Notes under the pieces: model-generated
What the model saw: only the letters and a program-made list of their open reading frames with translations
Told to the model about the DNA's origin: nothing
The model's database searches: none
Position numbers and translations under genes: made by a program
Assembly (NCBI RefSeq): GCF_000013185.1
Contig: NC_007984.1
Span: 347,534-379,272, forward strand
Origin: Baumannia cicadellinicola str. Hc (Homalodisca coagulata)
Lineage (GTDB): Bacteria; Pseudomonadota; Gammaproteobacteria; Enterobacterales; Enterobacteriaceae
Direction: 5' to 3'
Length of the DNA: 31,739 nt
Shown here: positions 19,515 through 28,846 of the stretch, in pieces
Layout of the letters: each line of letters starts with the position of its first letter
Numbering within the stretch: position 1 is the first letter of the stretch

Positions 19515-20582
19515 ATGGGAGGAAATAGTATTGGTAATTTATTTCGTGTAACGACTTTTGGTGAATCTCATGGTAAAGCACTAGGAGGTATTATTGATGG
19601 TGTCCCTCCAGGCATGAAATTAAGTGAAGATGATTTACAAATAGATCTAAACCGACGATGTCCAGGTAAATCGTTATATATTACACCTCGATATGAACAT
19701 GATAAAGTATATATTCTTTCAGGAATATTCGAAGGAGTAACTACCGGAACTAGTATTGGTCTTCTAGTGCAAAACAAAGATCAGCATTCAGAAGATTATC
19801 AATCTATTAGAGATCTTTATCGTCCTGGACATGCGGATTATAGCTACGAAAAAAAATATGGTATGCGAGATTATAGAGGCGGAGGTAGATCATCAGCACG
19901 TGAAACAGTCATTCGAGTAGCCGCAGGTGCCATCGCTAAAAAATACTTAGCATATCGATGCGGTATAAAAATACGGGGATTTATTGCCCAGATTGGGCAC
20001 ATTAAATGTGAATTAAAAGATTGGAATCAAGTAGAACAAAATCCTTTCTTCTGTCCTGATATAGATTGTCTAGAAGCACTCGATATACTAATACGGAACT
20101 TAAAAAAATATGGTAATTCTATTGGAGCTAAAGTTACCATCATAGCTGAAAATGTTCCAGCTGGTTTAGGTGAACCAGTATTTGATCGTCTAGATGCAGA
20201 TTTAGCTCATGCATTAATGAGTATTAATGCAGTAAAAGGGGTAGAAATAGGTGATGGCTTTGCAGTAATTAGTCAACTTGGTAATGAGAATCGAGATGAA
20301 ATAACTTCTCAAGGTTTTTTAAGTAACCATGCTGGCGGAATTCTTGGTGGTATTAGTAGTGGTCAACCAGTAATAGCTCATATAGCTCTAAAACCAGCTT
20401 CTAGTGTTAAACAACCTTGTAATACTGTTACACGCTATGGTAACGAAGTGGAAATAATTACTGAAGGTCGACATGATATTTGTGTAGGTATACGAGCTGT
20501 ACCGATAGCAGAAGCTATGATGGCTATTGTCTTAATGGATCATTTTTTGCGGAATCGTGCACAGTGCTCGGATGTAAAATAG
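19515..20582 (+). CDS. aroC: Chorismate synthase
   Basis: Last enzyme of the shikimate pathway, converting 5-enolpyruvylshikimate-3-phosphate to chorismate with reduced FMN. It has 355 residues (E. coli 361; the end after DVK is missing). Signatures: GESHG (16-20), [24 protein letters not shown] (121-130), and the conserved GDGFAVIS plus [14 protein letters not shown] region that forms the active site. AGAGAAGATAT precedes the ATG. It directly follows prmB, as in E. coli. Chorismate would feed folate, ubiquinone or aromatic amino acids. Confidence 0.96.
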   Translation: MGGNSIGNLFRVTTFGESHGKALGGIIDGVPPGMKLSEDDLQIDLNRRCPGKSLYITPRYEHDKVYILSGIFEGVTTGTSIGLLVQNKDQHSEDYQSIRDLYRPGHADYSYEKKYGMRDYRGGGRSSARETVIRVAAGAIAKKYLAYRCGIKIRGFIAQIGHIKCELKDWNQVEQNPFFCPDIDCLEALDILIRNLKKYGNSIGAKVTIIAENVPAGLGEPVFDRLDADLAHALMSINAVKGVEIGDGFAVISQLGNENRDEITSQGFLSNHAGGILGGISSGQPVIAHIALKPASSVKQPCNTVTRYGNEVEIITEGRHDICVGIRAVPIAEAMMAIVLMDHFLRNRAQCSDVK

Positions 20583-20640
20583 TTTAATTAGATCATTTAG
20601 TCTTTTATAAGTATGATAACTCTAATACTGTCCTCATTTA

Positions 20641-20675
20641 GTCAATAGATATCAATTTTCGTCAATATATATCAA
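20641..20675. repeat. Two tandem 15-bp repeats, 20-bp period, upstream of fabB
   Basis: GTCAATAGATATCAA (20641-20655) and GTCAATATATATCAA (20661-20675) differ at one base and are spaced 20 bp start to start, about two helical turns. They lie roughly 20 bp before a possible -35 box (20695) and 160 bp before fabB. The rest of the 250-bp aroC-fabB gap has no ORF. Confidence 0.6.
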
Positions 20676-20694
20676 GCTTGTTAATTAGTAATTT

Positions 20695-20724
20695 TTGCTT
20701 GTAAAATATTCGATTATATATAGT
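20695..20724 (+). promoter_or_regulatory. Candidate fabB promoter
   Basis: TTGCTT (20695-20700) with TATATA (20717-20722) at 16 bp, or TATAGT (20719-20724) at 18 bp. The leader to fabB would be about 100 nt and would contain a long-range inverted repeat TGTAACTTA (20769-20777) / TAAGTTACA (20812-20820), whose second arm ends next to the fabB Shine-Dalgarno. Support is only by pattern. Confidence 0.35.
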
Positions 20725-20832
20725 AATTCTTTTGCTAATAATCACCTTACTAAAACTTATCTTAAGTGTGTAACTTACATCTATTAGTTATAGTACTTTG
20801 TTATCTTTTAATAAGTTACAAGAGGATATGAT

Positions 20833-22053
20833 ATGAAACGTGCGGTAATTACCGGCATAGGTATATTATCAAGTATTGGTTCTAATAAAAAAGAAGTTCT
20901 TACATCTTTGCAACAAGGTCGTTCTGGAATTCAATTTTCTCCAGAATTTAAAACATCTGGGATGCGTAGCCAGATTTGGGGTAATATAAAAATAGATGTT
21001 AATGGACTGATCAATCGAAAAATAGCACGCTTTATGAGTGATGCTTCTATTTATGCATTTTTATCTATGGAACAAGCCATATTAGATTCTAGACTAACAC
21101 AAAATATGATATCCAATGATCGTACTGGTATTATCGTTGGTTCTGGGGGTGGTTCTCCGCGTAATCAGTTTAAGGGTACTAATGCTATGCTTAATTATGG
21201 TTTACGCGGAGTCGGTCCTTATATGGTTACTAAGGCTATGGCATCAGGTATATCAGCATGTTTAGCAATACCATTCAAAATTCGTGGTGTAAATTACTCT
21301 ATTAGTTCAGCATGCTCCACTTCTGCGCACTGTATTGGTCATGCATTAGAACTAATTCAGTTAGATAAACAAGATATTATTTTTGCTGGAGGAGGTGAAG
21401 AGTTATGCTGGGAGATGGCTTGCGAGTTTGATGCTATGGGAGCTCTATCGACTCGATATAATGCCACTCCGGAAAAAGCATCTCGAACTTATGATATTAA
21501 CCGTGATGGCTTTGTAATCGCAGGAGGTGGAGGTATCGTTGTAGTAGAGGAATTAAAACATGCACTAGCACGAAATGCTTATATTTATGGGGAAATTATT
21601 GGCTATGGTGCTACGTCTGATGGTGTTAATATGGTTGTACCTTCTGGTGAAGGAGCTATTCGTTGTATGCATATGGCGCTAAAAAACACTGACACGTTAA
21701 TTGATTATATTAACGTACATGGTACATCAACCCAAGTTGGCGACATAAAAGAGTTATGTGCTATTCGTCAAATATTTGGCCAACAACGTCCAGCATTATC
21801 ATCTACTAAATCTATGACAGGCCATTCCTTAGGTGCTGCTGGAGTACATGAATTGATTTTTACTCTGCTGATGATAGAAAATAGTTTTATTGCACCTAGT
21901 ATTAATATAAATAATCTCGATCCTGAGGCGAAAGACACAAACTTAATAACAGAACCTATTCAGAGAAAATTAACTACAGTAATGAGTAATAGTTTTGGTT
22001 TTGGAGGAACTAATGCAACATTAGTAATACGCAAATATACAGATAACAATTAA
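20833..22053 (+). CDS. fabB: 3-oxoacyl-ACP synthase I (FabB)
   Basis: Condensing enzyme of fatty acid elongation, needed for unsaturated fatty acids. It has 406 residues, the E. coli length. The catalytic triad is intact: Cys161 in SSACSTSAH, His296 in NVHGTST and His331 in [14 protein letters not shown]. The carboxy [16 protein letters not shown] motif is present. AGAGGATATG before the ATG includes the Shine-Dalgarno. The 250 bp upstream contain tandem repeats and a possible promoter. In E. coli FadR and FabR act here; I see no match to their sites. Confidence 0.97.
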   Translation: MKRAVITGIGILSSIGSNKKEVLTSLQQGRSGIQFSPEFKTSGMRSQIWGNIKIDVNGLINRKIARFMSDASIYAFLSMEQAILDSRLTQNMISNDRTGIIVGSGGGSPRNQFKGTNAMLNYGLRGVGPYMVTKAMASGISACLAIPFKIRGVNYSISSACSTSAHCIGHALELIQLDKQDIIFAGGGEELCWEMACEFDAMGALSTRYNATPEKASRTYDINRDGFVIAGGGGIVVVEELKHALARNAYIYGEIIGYGATSDGVNMVVPSGEGAIRCMHMALKNTDTLIDYINVHGTSTQVGDIKELCAIRQIFGQQRPALSSTKSMTGHSLGAAGVHELIFTLLMIENSFIAPSININNLDPEAKDTNLITEPIQRKLTTVMSNSFGFGGTNATLVIRKYTDNN

Positions 22054-22126
22054 TTTATAGTATATTTTATGAAGAAGATGTTATTTTTGTGAATTATTAA
22101 AATTCGATCTCTACTAGGAACAAAAT

Positions 22127-23257
22127 GTGAAAATACTAGTTGATGAAAATATACCTTACGCTCATAAAATCTTTAGTAGATTGGGTGATGTGCAAATTAT
22201 ACATGGACGTAAAATTACTGCTCAAATAGTTTCATCTTATGATGCTCTAATAGTACGTTCAGTTACTAATGTAAATCAATCTTTATTAGAAGGCAGTAAA
22301 GTACGATTTGTAGGTAGTACTACATCTGGTATAGATCATATTGATGATCATTGGTTAGAAAAATCAGGGATTAAATTCTCCTATGCTGCTGGTTGTAATG
22401 CTATAGCAGTAGTAGAATATGTTTTTACAGCGCTGCTATTATTATCACAACGCTATGGTTTTCACTTACGTGATAAGACAGTCGGTATTATTGGTGTAGG
22501 TAATATTGGTCGTTTATTATACCAGCGACTTAATGCTTTTGGTGTACCTACTTTATTATGTGATCCCCCACAAGCTGAAATAAGTACTATAGGTGAATGG
22601 CAATTGCTAGAAAAATTAGTTACGGAAGCAGACGTACTAACATTACATACACCACTGACTTACCATGGGCGACATGCTACCTGGCATCTCATAAATGAAG
22701 ATTTATTGTCTGCGTTACCTTCTACTAAACGTATATTAATAAATACTTGCCGTGGTGCCGTAGTAGACAATGTAGCACTGCTACATGCTTTAAAGAAAGG
22801 TAAGTTACTTAGTGTCATTTTAGATGTTTGGGAAAAAGAACCAAATTTATCTCTATCGCTATTAAATAATGTTGATATAGGGACTGCACATATTGCAGGT
22901 TATAGTTTAGAGGGTAAGGTACGTGGAGCTATTAAGATTTTTAACGATTATAGCAAATTTCTCGGAGCTATTCAATCCTTAAATGTTTCGGCATTTTTAC
23001 CAGCACCCATGATTGAATATGTTCGTTGGCACGGAGTTATAAACGAAGAAGAATTACGTAAGTTAGCATATTTGATATACGATTTACAATTTGATGATAT
23101 CCTTTTACGCCGCAATATCCATAAACCACATGGATTTGATCAACTAAGAACTAATTATTGTGAGCGTCGGGAGTGGTCATCTTTATCTGTTGGAACAGAT
23201 AACAATATAAGTACGAATATGCTCAATCAGTTAGGTTTTAAATCAATTCTAATATAG
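22127..23257 (+). CDS. pdxB: Erythronate-4-phosphate dehydrogenase
   Basis: NAD-dependent enzyme of the DXP-dependent pyridoxal phosphate pathway; it oxidises 4-phosphoerythronate. It has 376 residues (E. coli 378). GTG at 22127 gives MKILVDENIPYA, matching the family, with AGGA (22116-22119) 7 bases before. The Rossmann motif GVGNIG is at 123-128, and the catalytic residues Arg209 (TCRGAVVDN), Glu238 (DVWEKEP) and His255 (TAHIAGYS) are present, with the family-specific dimerisation domain near 290-376. It supports vitamin B6 synthesis by this organism. Confidence 0.96.
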   Translation: MKILVDENIPYAHKIFSRLGDVQIIHGRKITAQIVSSYDALIVRSVTNVNQSLLEGSKVRFVGSTTSGIDHIDDHWLEKSGIKFSYAAGCNAIAVVEYVFTALLLLSQRYGFHLRDKTVGIIGVGNIGRLLYQRLNAFGVPTLLCDPPQAEISTIGEWQLLEKLVTEADVLTLHTPLTYHGRHATWHLINEDLLSALPSTKRILINTCRGAVVDNVALLHALKKGKLLSVILDVWEKEPNLSLSLLNNVDIGTAHIAGYSLEGKVRGAIKIFNDYSKFLGAIQSLNVSAFLPAPMIEYVRWHGVINEEELRKLAYLIYDLQFDDILLRRNIHKPHGFDQLRTNYCERREWSSLSVGTDNNISTNMLNQLGFKSILI

Positions 23258-23264
23258 ATAGAAA

Positions 23265-24068
23265 GTGGCTAACAAACATCGCATAAAGATAGCACTAGGT
23301 ATAGCATATAATGGTAGTCTATATTATGGCTGGCAACGACAAAAAGAATTACCTAGTGTGCAGGCTAGCCTAGAGCGAGCACTATCAATAGTTGCTAACG
23401 AAAAAATTTCAGTATTTTGTGCAGGTCGTACAGATACAGGTGTACATGCTACAGGACAAGTAGTTCATTTTGAAACAGTTGCACTAAGAACTAATAAAGC
23501 CTGGACGTTAGGAGTAAATGCTAATTTACCAGCTAGTATTGCTGTACGCTGGGCAATGACTGTAACACTCAATTTCCATGCTCGTTTTAGCGCTACTGCA
23601 CGTAGTTATCGTTATATAATTTATAACCATCCACTACGTCCGGCAATGCTTGGTAGTAGTGGATATATGCATTTTTACCAACCATTAGATCCATTAAAAA
23701 TGGATCGTGCAGGACAATGCTTACTAGGTGAAAGAGATTTCACTTCTTTTAGAGCACAACAATGTACTTCCCGTACTCCTTGGCGTAATTTACATCAATT
23801 AATAGTTAAACGCCATGGATCATATATTATAGTAGATATAACAGCAAATGCTTTTCTTTATCGTATGGTACGTAATATTGTTGGTTGTCTAATAGAGATA
23901 GGATCGGGTAAAAAACCAGAAAATTGGATTGCAGATCTCTTAGCACGAAGAGATCGTTCATTAGCTGGGATAACTGCTAGAGCAAAAGGATTATATTTAG
24001 TTAATGTATACTACCCATCAGAGTTTGCATTACCATCGGTACCGGTCGAATTATTTTTTCTAATATAG
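23265..24068 (+). CDS. truA: tRNA pseudouridine(38-40) synthase
   Basis: Converts uridines 38-40 in the anticodon arm of many tRNAs to pseudouridine. It has 267 residues (E. coli 270). Catalytic Asp57 lies in [20 protein letters not shown]. Conserved [31 protein letters not shown] and FTSFRAQQC follow. It starts with GTG 7 bp after pdxB, with GATAGAAAG as a weak Shine-Dalgarno, so it is probably co-transcribed. E. coli has usg between pdxB and truA; that gene is absent here. Confidence 0.96.
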   Translation: MANKHRIKIALGIAYNGSLYYGWQRQKELPSVQASLERALSIVANEKISVFCAGRTDTGVHATGQVVHFETVALRTNKAWTLGVNANLPASIAVRWAMTVTLNFHARFSATARSYRYIIYNHPLRPAMLGSSGYMHFYQPLDPLKMDRAGQCLLGERDFTSFRAQQCTSRTPWRNLHQLIVKRHGSYIIVDITANAFLYRMVRNIVGCLIEIGSGKKPENWIADLLARRDRSLAGITARAKGLYLVNVYYPSEFALPSVPVELFFLI

Positions 24069-24079
24069 TAATAAATCTA

Positions 24080-24108
24080 TTGACTTTTAAATTACTTATA
24101 TATATTTA
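24080..24108 (+). promoter_or_regulatory. Candidate accD promoter
   Basis: TTGACT (24080-24085) has a near-consensus -35 box; TATTTA (24103-24108) follows at 17 bp, or TATATT (24101-24106) at 15 bp. It lies in the 111-bp truA-accD gap, where dedA stands in E. coli. The AT-rich surroundings make false -10 matches easy. Confidence 0.4.
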
Positions 24109-24179
24109 ATTATATAATAATTATCAAACTAGTTAATTAATATATTTTACTCGTTTACTATTAGGTCTAAGTATTATAA

Positions 24180-25067
24180 ATGAGCTGGATTGAACGTATT
24201 ATCAATAAAAGCATTATTACTCCTACACGTAAGGCAAATATACCAGAAGGAATATGGACTAAATGCGATAGCTGTGGCCAAGTCTTATACCGTGCTGAAT
24301 TAGAACGTAATTTGGAGGTATGCCTAAAATGCAACCATCATATGCGTATATCAGCACGGGTACGTTTGCACGCTTTCTTAGATCAATGTAGTAAATATGA
24401 GCTTGGTAGTGAGCTAGAACCCAAAGATATATTAAAATTCCGTGATTCTAAAAAGTATAAAGATCGCTTAATAGCAGCACAAAAAGCAACTAAGGAGAAA
24501 GATGCACTTGTAGTCATGAAAGGTACACTATATGGTATGCCGATAGTTGCTGCTTCTTTTGAATTTGGTTTTATTGGAGGATCAATGTCTTCTGTAGTAG
24601 GAACACGTTTTGTATATGCTGTCGAGCAGGCTTTGTTAGATAAATGTCCATTCGTATGCTTCTCAGCTAGTGGTGGTGCACGCATGCAGGAAGCTCTAAT
24701 GTCACTTATGCAAATGGCTAAAACTAGCGCCGCGTTAGCTAAGTTACGTGCCCAGTGCCTACCTTATATATCAGTACTTACTGATCCTACTATGGGTGGT
24801 GTGTCTGCTAGTTTAGCTATGCTAGGAGATTTAAATATCGCAGAGCCTAAAGCACTAATAGGTTTTGCTGGCCCAAGGGTAATAGAACAAACTATGCGTG
24901 AAAAACTTCCTGCCGGTTTTCAGCGTAGTGAATTTTTACTTGCAAGGGGTGCTATTGATATGATAGTCAATAGACTAGATATGCGCTGGCGTATCGCTCG
25001 CTTACTAGCTAAATTAACTAGTCGTCCACCACTCAAATCAACTAATTCTCAAGAAAATACATGTTGA
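24180..25067 (+). CDS. accD: Acetyl-CoA carboxylase carboxyltransferase beta subunit
   Basis: Beta subunit of the carboxyltransferase that, with AccA, makes malonyl-CoA for fatty acid synthesis. It has 295 residues (E. coli 304, shorter at the carboxy tail). The zinc ribbon is Cys29, Cys32, Cys48, Cys51. The crotonase-like core shows [38 protein letters not shown] and [18 protein letters not shown]. There is no clear Shine-Dalgarno. The last codons and the stop lie in a 10-bp hairpin (25054-25084). Confidence 0.96.
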
Positions 25068-25084
25068 CTAATTACATGTATTTT
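25054..25084 (+). terminator. Hairpin at the accD stop codon, possible terminator
   Basis: Arms AAAATACATG (25054-25063) and CATGTATTTT (25075-25084) are perfect over 10 bp, with an 11-base loop containing the accD TGA (25065-25067). It ends in TTTT. Low GC content makes it a weak terminator at best; it would separate accD from folC, 25 bp further on. Confidence 0.4.
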
Positions 25085-25109
25085 AATTTCTAACTAATAA
25101 AAGACAATA

Positions 25110-26390
25110 ATGAATCAACAAAAAACCAATCTTTTTATTCCTCAGGCAAATTCTTCACTTACCGAATGGCTGTACTATATTCAAAATTTACATTCCAAAC
25201 CGATCGACTTAAGTCTAGATAGAATACGTTGTGTCGCAACTAACCTAAACCTATTAAAACCAGCGCCATTAGTAATTACTGTTGGTGGCACTAATGGTAA
25301 AGGTACGACTTGTCGGCTATTAGAAGCTATTTTACTATATCATGGTCTACAAGTTGGCGTTTTTAGTTCCCCTCATCTTTTAAGTTATACTGAACGTGTT
25401 CGTATTAACGGAAGGCAACTAATAGATACTGATCATAGTAAAGCAATGTCAGTAATAGAAACTGGTCGTAATGATATATCTTTGAGTTATTTTGAATTTA
25501 GTACGTTATCTACATTACAGCTATTTTGTCAAGCAATGCTTGATGTAGTGATTCTAGAAGTTGGATTAGGTGGTCGATTAGATGCTACTAATATTATTGA
25601 TGCAGATATTGCAGTAATAACTAATATAGCATTAGATCATACAAATTTACTAGGCTTAGATCGTGACAGTATTGCACGCGAAAAAGCTGGAATTATGCGT
25701 TATGGTAAACCCTTAATTATTGGTGATTCAGACCGACCAATTATATTAGATCTATTAGCGGCAAACAATAATGTAATGTTATTTGCCCGTGATAGAGATT
25801 GGGGATTTAGTAGAGAAAAAAGTAATTACTGGACTTGGTGGGGACTAGATCTTGAGTTAAAAAAACTGCCATTACCGGCTGCAATTCCGTTAGATAATGC
25901 AGCTACTGCATTAGCAGTATTATGCTACCTACCTATTAAAGTAGGTAAGGATTGTATTCATCAAGGTTTACAATATGCGATGTTACCTGGAAGGTTTCAG
26001 ATTATCTGCAAGCAACCACTCGTTATTTTAGATGTTGCACATAATCCCCATGCCGCAAATTATCTAGCATACCAACTAGAAAATTTACCTTTACCAAAAA
26101 ATAGTAGAATTCGAGCTGTTGTTGGTATGAGAGCGGACAAAGATCTTTCTGGAACCCTAAACTATCTACGCGATAAAGTAGATATATGGTACTGTGCAAC
26201 TATTCCAGATCAAAATGCAGCGAGCGCAGAAGAACTAGCTGCTTTGCTTGACAGTAATACACAAAAGTTTCAGGATATAGCTAGTGCTTGGCGACAAGTA
26301 ATATTAGATGCAGCTCCAGAAGACTGTATACTTGTTTTTGGTTCATTTCATACTGTAGCATCAGTTATAAGAGAAAATCTCAGTAACTAG
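25110..26390 (+). CDS. folC: Dihydrofolate synthase / folylpolyglutamate synthase
   Basis: Bifunctional ligase that joins glutamate to dihydropteroate and extends the polyglutamate tail, completing folate synthesis. It has 426 residues (E. coli 422). The Mur-ligase-like P-loop GGTNGKGTT is at 59-67, followed by FSSPHLLSYTERVRING and VILEVGLGGRLDATN, then SIAREKAGIMRYGKP, with NAATALAVL starting the later domain and LDVAHNPHAANYL in it. All substrate-binding motifs seem intact. It lies in the accD-folC order; dedD, next in E. coli, is missing. Confidence 0.96.
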   Translation: MNQQKTNLFIPQANSSLTEWLYYIQNLHSKPIDLSLDRIRCVATNLNLLKPAPLVITVGGTNGKGTTCRLLEAILLYHGLQVGVFSSPHLLSYTERVRINGRQLIDTDHSKAMSVIETGRNDISLSYFEFSTLSTLQLFCQAMLDVVILEVGLGGRLDATNIIDADIAVITNIALDHTNLLGLDRDSIAREKAGIMRYGKPLIIGDSDRPIILDLLAANNNVMLFARDRDWGFSREKSNYWTWWGLDLELKKLPLPAAIPLDNAATALAVLCYLPIKVGKDCIHQGLQYAMLPGRFQIICKQPLVILDVAHNPHAANYLAYQLENLPLPKNSRIRAVVGMRADKDLSGTLNYLRDKVDIWYCATIPDQNAASAEELAALLDSNTQKFQDIASAWRQVILDAAPEDCILVFGSFHTVASVIRENLSN

Positions 26391-26783
26391 TCTGAATAGA
26401 CTTTTTATGCACGCATTAAAACTATGATTTTATGATTTATTGTAACATGCTAAAAATAATTCTTAATAGAGATTTTTACTCGTAAATTGACGATACTAGT
26501 AAAAACTAACTATTTCATAGTTAGTCAATAGTCGCTATTAAAGACTAATAAAAAATTTATTTTTACTATAAATACAGCAGAAGCAAATTATATGAATAAC
26601 ATCTTATACATTAAATATATAATACTAAGTTATTAAACAGCTCTAAATTAGAGAACTACAGCTACACACTAATAAGTAAAAACATCTTATTAAGTAGCTT
26701 GAGCTATCATAAATATTTCTATCATGTCAGTTCAGTAATAACAGCTAGCTATTCTTTTAAAAAATTTCCAAACGGATATACCG
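26391..26783. other. 393-bp non-coding stretch where dedD stands in E. coli
   Basis: No ORF longer than about 15 codons on the plus strand (ATG 26592 gives a 14-residue peptide). Visible structure: arms ACTAACTA (26505-26512) and TAGTTAGT (26518-26525) with loop TTTCA, enclosed near TTTTTACT/AGTAAAAA arms, and a -35-like TTGTAA (26440-26445) with TTAATA (26463-26468) at 17 bp. I see no PurR-type operator before cvpA. It probably is the eroded remnant of dedD plus the cvpA-purF promoter region. Confidence 0.5.
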
Positions 26784-27269
26784 ATGAGCAGGATAGATTA
26801 TCTTATAATTAGTATTATTATGTTTTCAACACTACTAAGTCTTATTCGTGGTTTTATTCAAGAATCGTTATCATTAATTAACTTAGCTTGTGCTTTTTTT
26901 GTTTCTAGTAGTTATTATCAAACTATAGCAAATTACTTAACTCAATTTGAAGAAGAGATAGTTCGGAATAGTCTTGCTATTACTATACTGTTTATTATAA
27001 CAATGCTGATTGGAAAAATTATTAATAACGTCGCTAGCTCATTAGTAGAACGAGCGGGCTTAGACGGAACTGATCGTGTATTAGGCGCATGTTTTGGCTT
27101 ACTACGTGGCATACTCATTATCTTAGTTATACTATATCTATTCGCCACTTTTACTAATTGTCAATATAGTAAATATTGGCAACAGTCCCTACTCATACCA
27201 CAATTATGTTCCATCATGAGATGGTTATTAAATTATCTGCATATAACAAACAGTAATATGTTGATCTAA
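26784..27269 (+). CDS. cvpA: CvpA family inner-membrane protein
   Basis: Inner-membrane protein of unclear biochemical role, needed for colicin V production in E. coli and usually in an operon with purF. It has 161 residues (E. coli 162) and four hydrophobic segments, at about 5-22, 28-47, 62-83 and 100-121. The conserved LISLIRG-like start (LLSLIRGFIQESLSLI) and the GTDRVLGACFGLLRG motif identify it. It begins after a 393-bp non-coding stretch and precedes purF by 39 bp. Its retention in a reduced genome suggests a wider envelope function (inference). Confidence 0.94.
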   Translation: MSRIDYLIISIIMFSTLLSLIRGFIQESLSLINLACAFFVSSSYYQTIANYLTQFEEEIVRNSLAITILFIITMLIGKIINNVASSLVERAGLDGTDRVLGACFGLLRGILIILVILYLFATFTNCQYSKYWQQSLLIPQLCSIMRWLLNYLHITNSNMLI

Positions 27270-27308
27270 ACTATTTGGTAATATAAATATTGATGAGGAT
27301 ATCTAAAT

Positions 27309-28727
27309 ATGTGCGGTATTGTTGGGATAGCTGGTGTTATGCCGGTAAATCAGTCTATTTATGACGCACTAACGGTGCTGCAACATCGTGGACAAGATGC
27401 TGCCGGTATCGCAACTGTAGATGCTTTTAACTGCTTACGCATGCGTAAAGCTAATGGATTAGTTAAAGATGTCTTTGATCTACAACATATGCAATATTTA
27501 GAAGGCAACATGGGTATTGGCCATGTTCGCTATCCTACGGCAGGTAGTTCTAGTGCTTCTGAGGCACAGCCATTTTACGTTAATTCTCCATTTGGTATTG
27601 CCTTAGCGCATAATGGTAATTTAACTAACGCATATGAACTACGTAAGAAACTATTTGAAAAAAGTAGGCGTCATATTAATACTTCCTCGGATTCAGAGAT
27701 ATTACTTAATTTTTTAGCTAGTGAACTAGATCATTTTCGAGATCCCCAGCTAACAGCTGATCATATTTTTACTGCTATTACTGCTATAAATAGACAAATA
27801 CGCGGAGCATATGCTTGTGTTGGTATTATAATGGGCCATGGATTATTTGCTTTCAGGGATCCAAATGGCATACGACCGTTAGTAATAGGTAAGCGAACAC
27901 TACTTAATGGTAGTGATGAATATATAATTGCCTCAGAAAGTGTTGCGTTAGATACCCTTGGTTTTAAATTATTACGTGACATAACTTCCGGTGAAGCTGT
28001 ATATATTACAGATAAAGGTAAAATATTTACCCAACAGTGTGCCGATAATCCACAACATCATCCGTGCCTATTTGAATATGTTTATTTTGCTCGTCCTGAC
28101 TCTATAATAGATAAAATTTCCGTCTATAGTGCTAGAGTTCGTATGGGTCAGATTTTAGGCACAAAAATTGCTCGAGAGTGGAAAAAACTGAAAATTGATG
28201 TTGTCATTCCTATTCCAGAAACGTCCTGTGATATTGCTTTAGAGATAGCTCGTATTATTGGTAAACCATATCGTCAAGGGTTAGTAAAGAACCGTTATAT
28301 CGGCCGTACATTTATTATGCAAGGTCAGCACACTCGCCAAAAATCAGTACGTAGTAAATTTAATGCTAACAGAGCAGAATTTAATAATAAAAGTGTCTTA
28401 TTGGTAGATGATTCTATCGTACGTGGTACGACCTCAGAACAAATAATAGATATGGTACGTGAAGCTGGTGCACGTCATGTTTATTTAGCATCAGCAGCTC
28501 CAGAAATACGTTTTCCCAATGTTTATGGTCTTGATATACCTAGTACAAACGAATTAATCGCTTACGGACGTGAGGTAGATGATATTAGAAAAATTATTGA
28601 TGCTGATGCTTTAATTTTCCAAGAACTTTCAGCTTTAGAACAAGCTGTCAGAGAAGCCAATCCAAATATTAAACAATTTGAAGCCTCAGTTTTTAATGGA
28701 ATCTATGTTACTTGTGATGTTATTTAA
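27309..28727 (+). CDS. purF: Amidophosphoribosyltransferase
   Basis: First enzyme of purine synthesis: transfers ammonia from glutamine to PRPP. It has 472 residues against 505 in E. coli; the terminal ~33 residues after VTCDVI are absent. The N-terminal nucleophile hydrolase domain starts MCGIVGIAG with catalytic Cys2 (Cys1 after Met removal); [16 protein letters not shown] is conserved. The phosphoribosyltransferase domain has the PRPP loop [15 protein letters not shown] near residue 365. GAGGAT precedes the ATG. The catalytic parts are intact, so the shortened tail is probably tolerated. Confidence 0.96.
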   Translation: MCGIVGIAGVMPVNQSIYDALTVLQHRGQDAAGIATVDAFNCLRMRKANGLVKDVFDLQHMQYLEGNMGIGHVRYPTAGSSSASEAQPFYVNSPFGIALAHNGNLTNAYELRKKLFEKSRRHINTSSDSEILLNFLASELDHFRDPQLTADHIFTAITAINRQIRGAYACVGIIMGHGLFAFRDPNGIRPLVIGKRTLLNGSDEYIIASESVALDTLGFKLLRDITSGEAVYITDKGKIFTQQCADNPQHHPCLFEYVYFARPDSIIDKISVYSARVRMGQILGTKIAREWKKLKIDVVIPIPETSCDIALEIARIIGKPYRQGLVKNRYIGRTFIMQGQHTRQKSVRSKFNANRAEFNNKSVLLVDDSIVRGTTSEQIIDMVREAGARHVYLASAAPEIRFPNVYGLDIPSTNELIAYGREVDDIRKIIDADALIFQELSALEQAVREANPNIKQFEASVFNGIYVTCDVI

Positions 28728-28846
28728 ATTAACATAACGATACTTATCAAGTATCAGGATTAAGTAATAACAATCAAACTATTTTGATAGTTTTTCATAG
28801 TTATTTATGAACTAATTAGTAAAATTTTTTGCTGATTATATACTAC
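28728..28846. terminator. Terminator region between convergent purF and nuoN
   Basis: Two stem-loops. The first has arms GATACTT (28739-28745) and AAGTATC (28749-28755) with loop ATC. The second has AAACTAT (28776-28782), loop TTTG and ATAGTTT (28787-28793), continuing into two more T. The second looks like an intrinsic terminator for purF; on the opposite strand no clear U run follows, so how the nuo operon ends is unclear. Confidence 0.5.

Noticed and set aside
26592..26636. 14-residue ORF in the folC-cvpA gap
   Set aside because: Too short, low complexity, no Shine-Dalgarno; expected by chance in AT-rich DNA.
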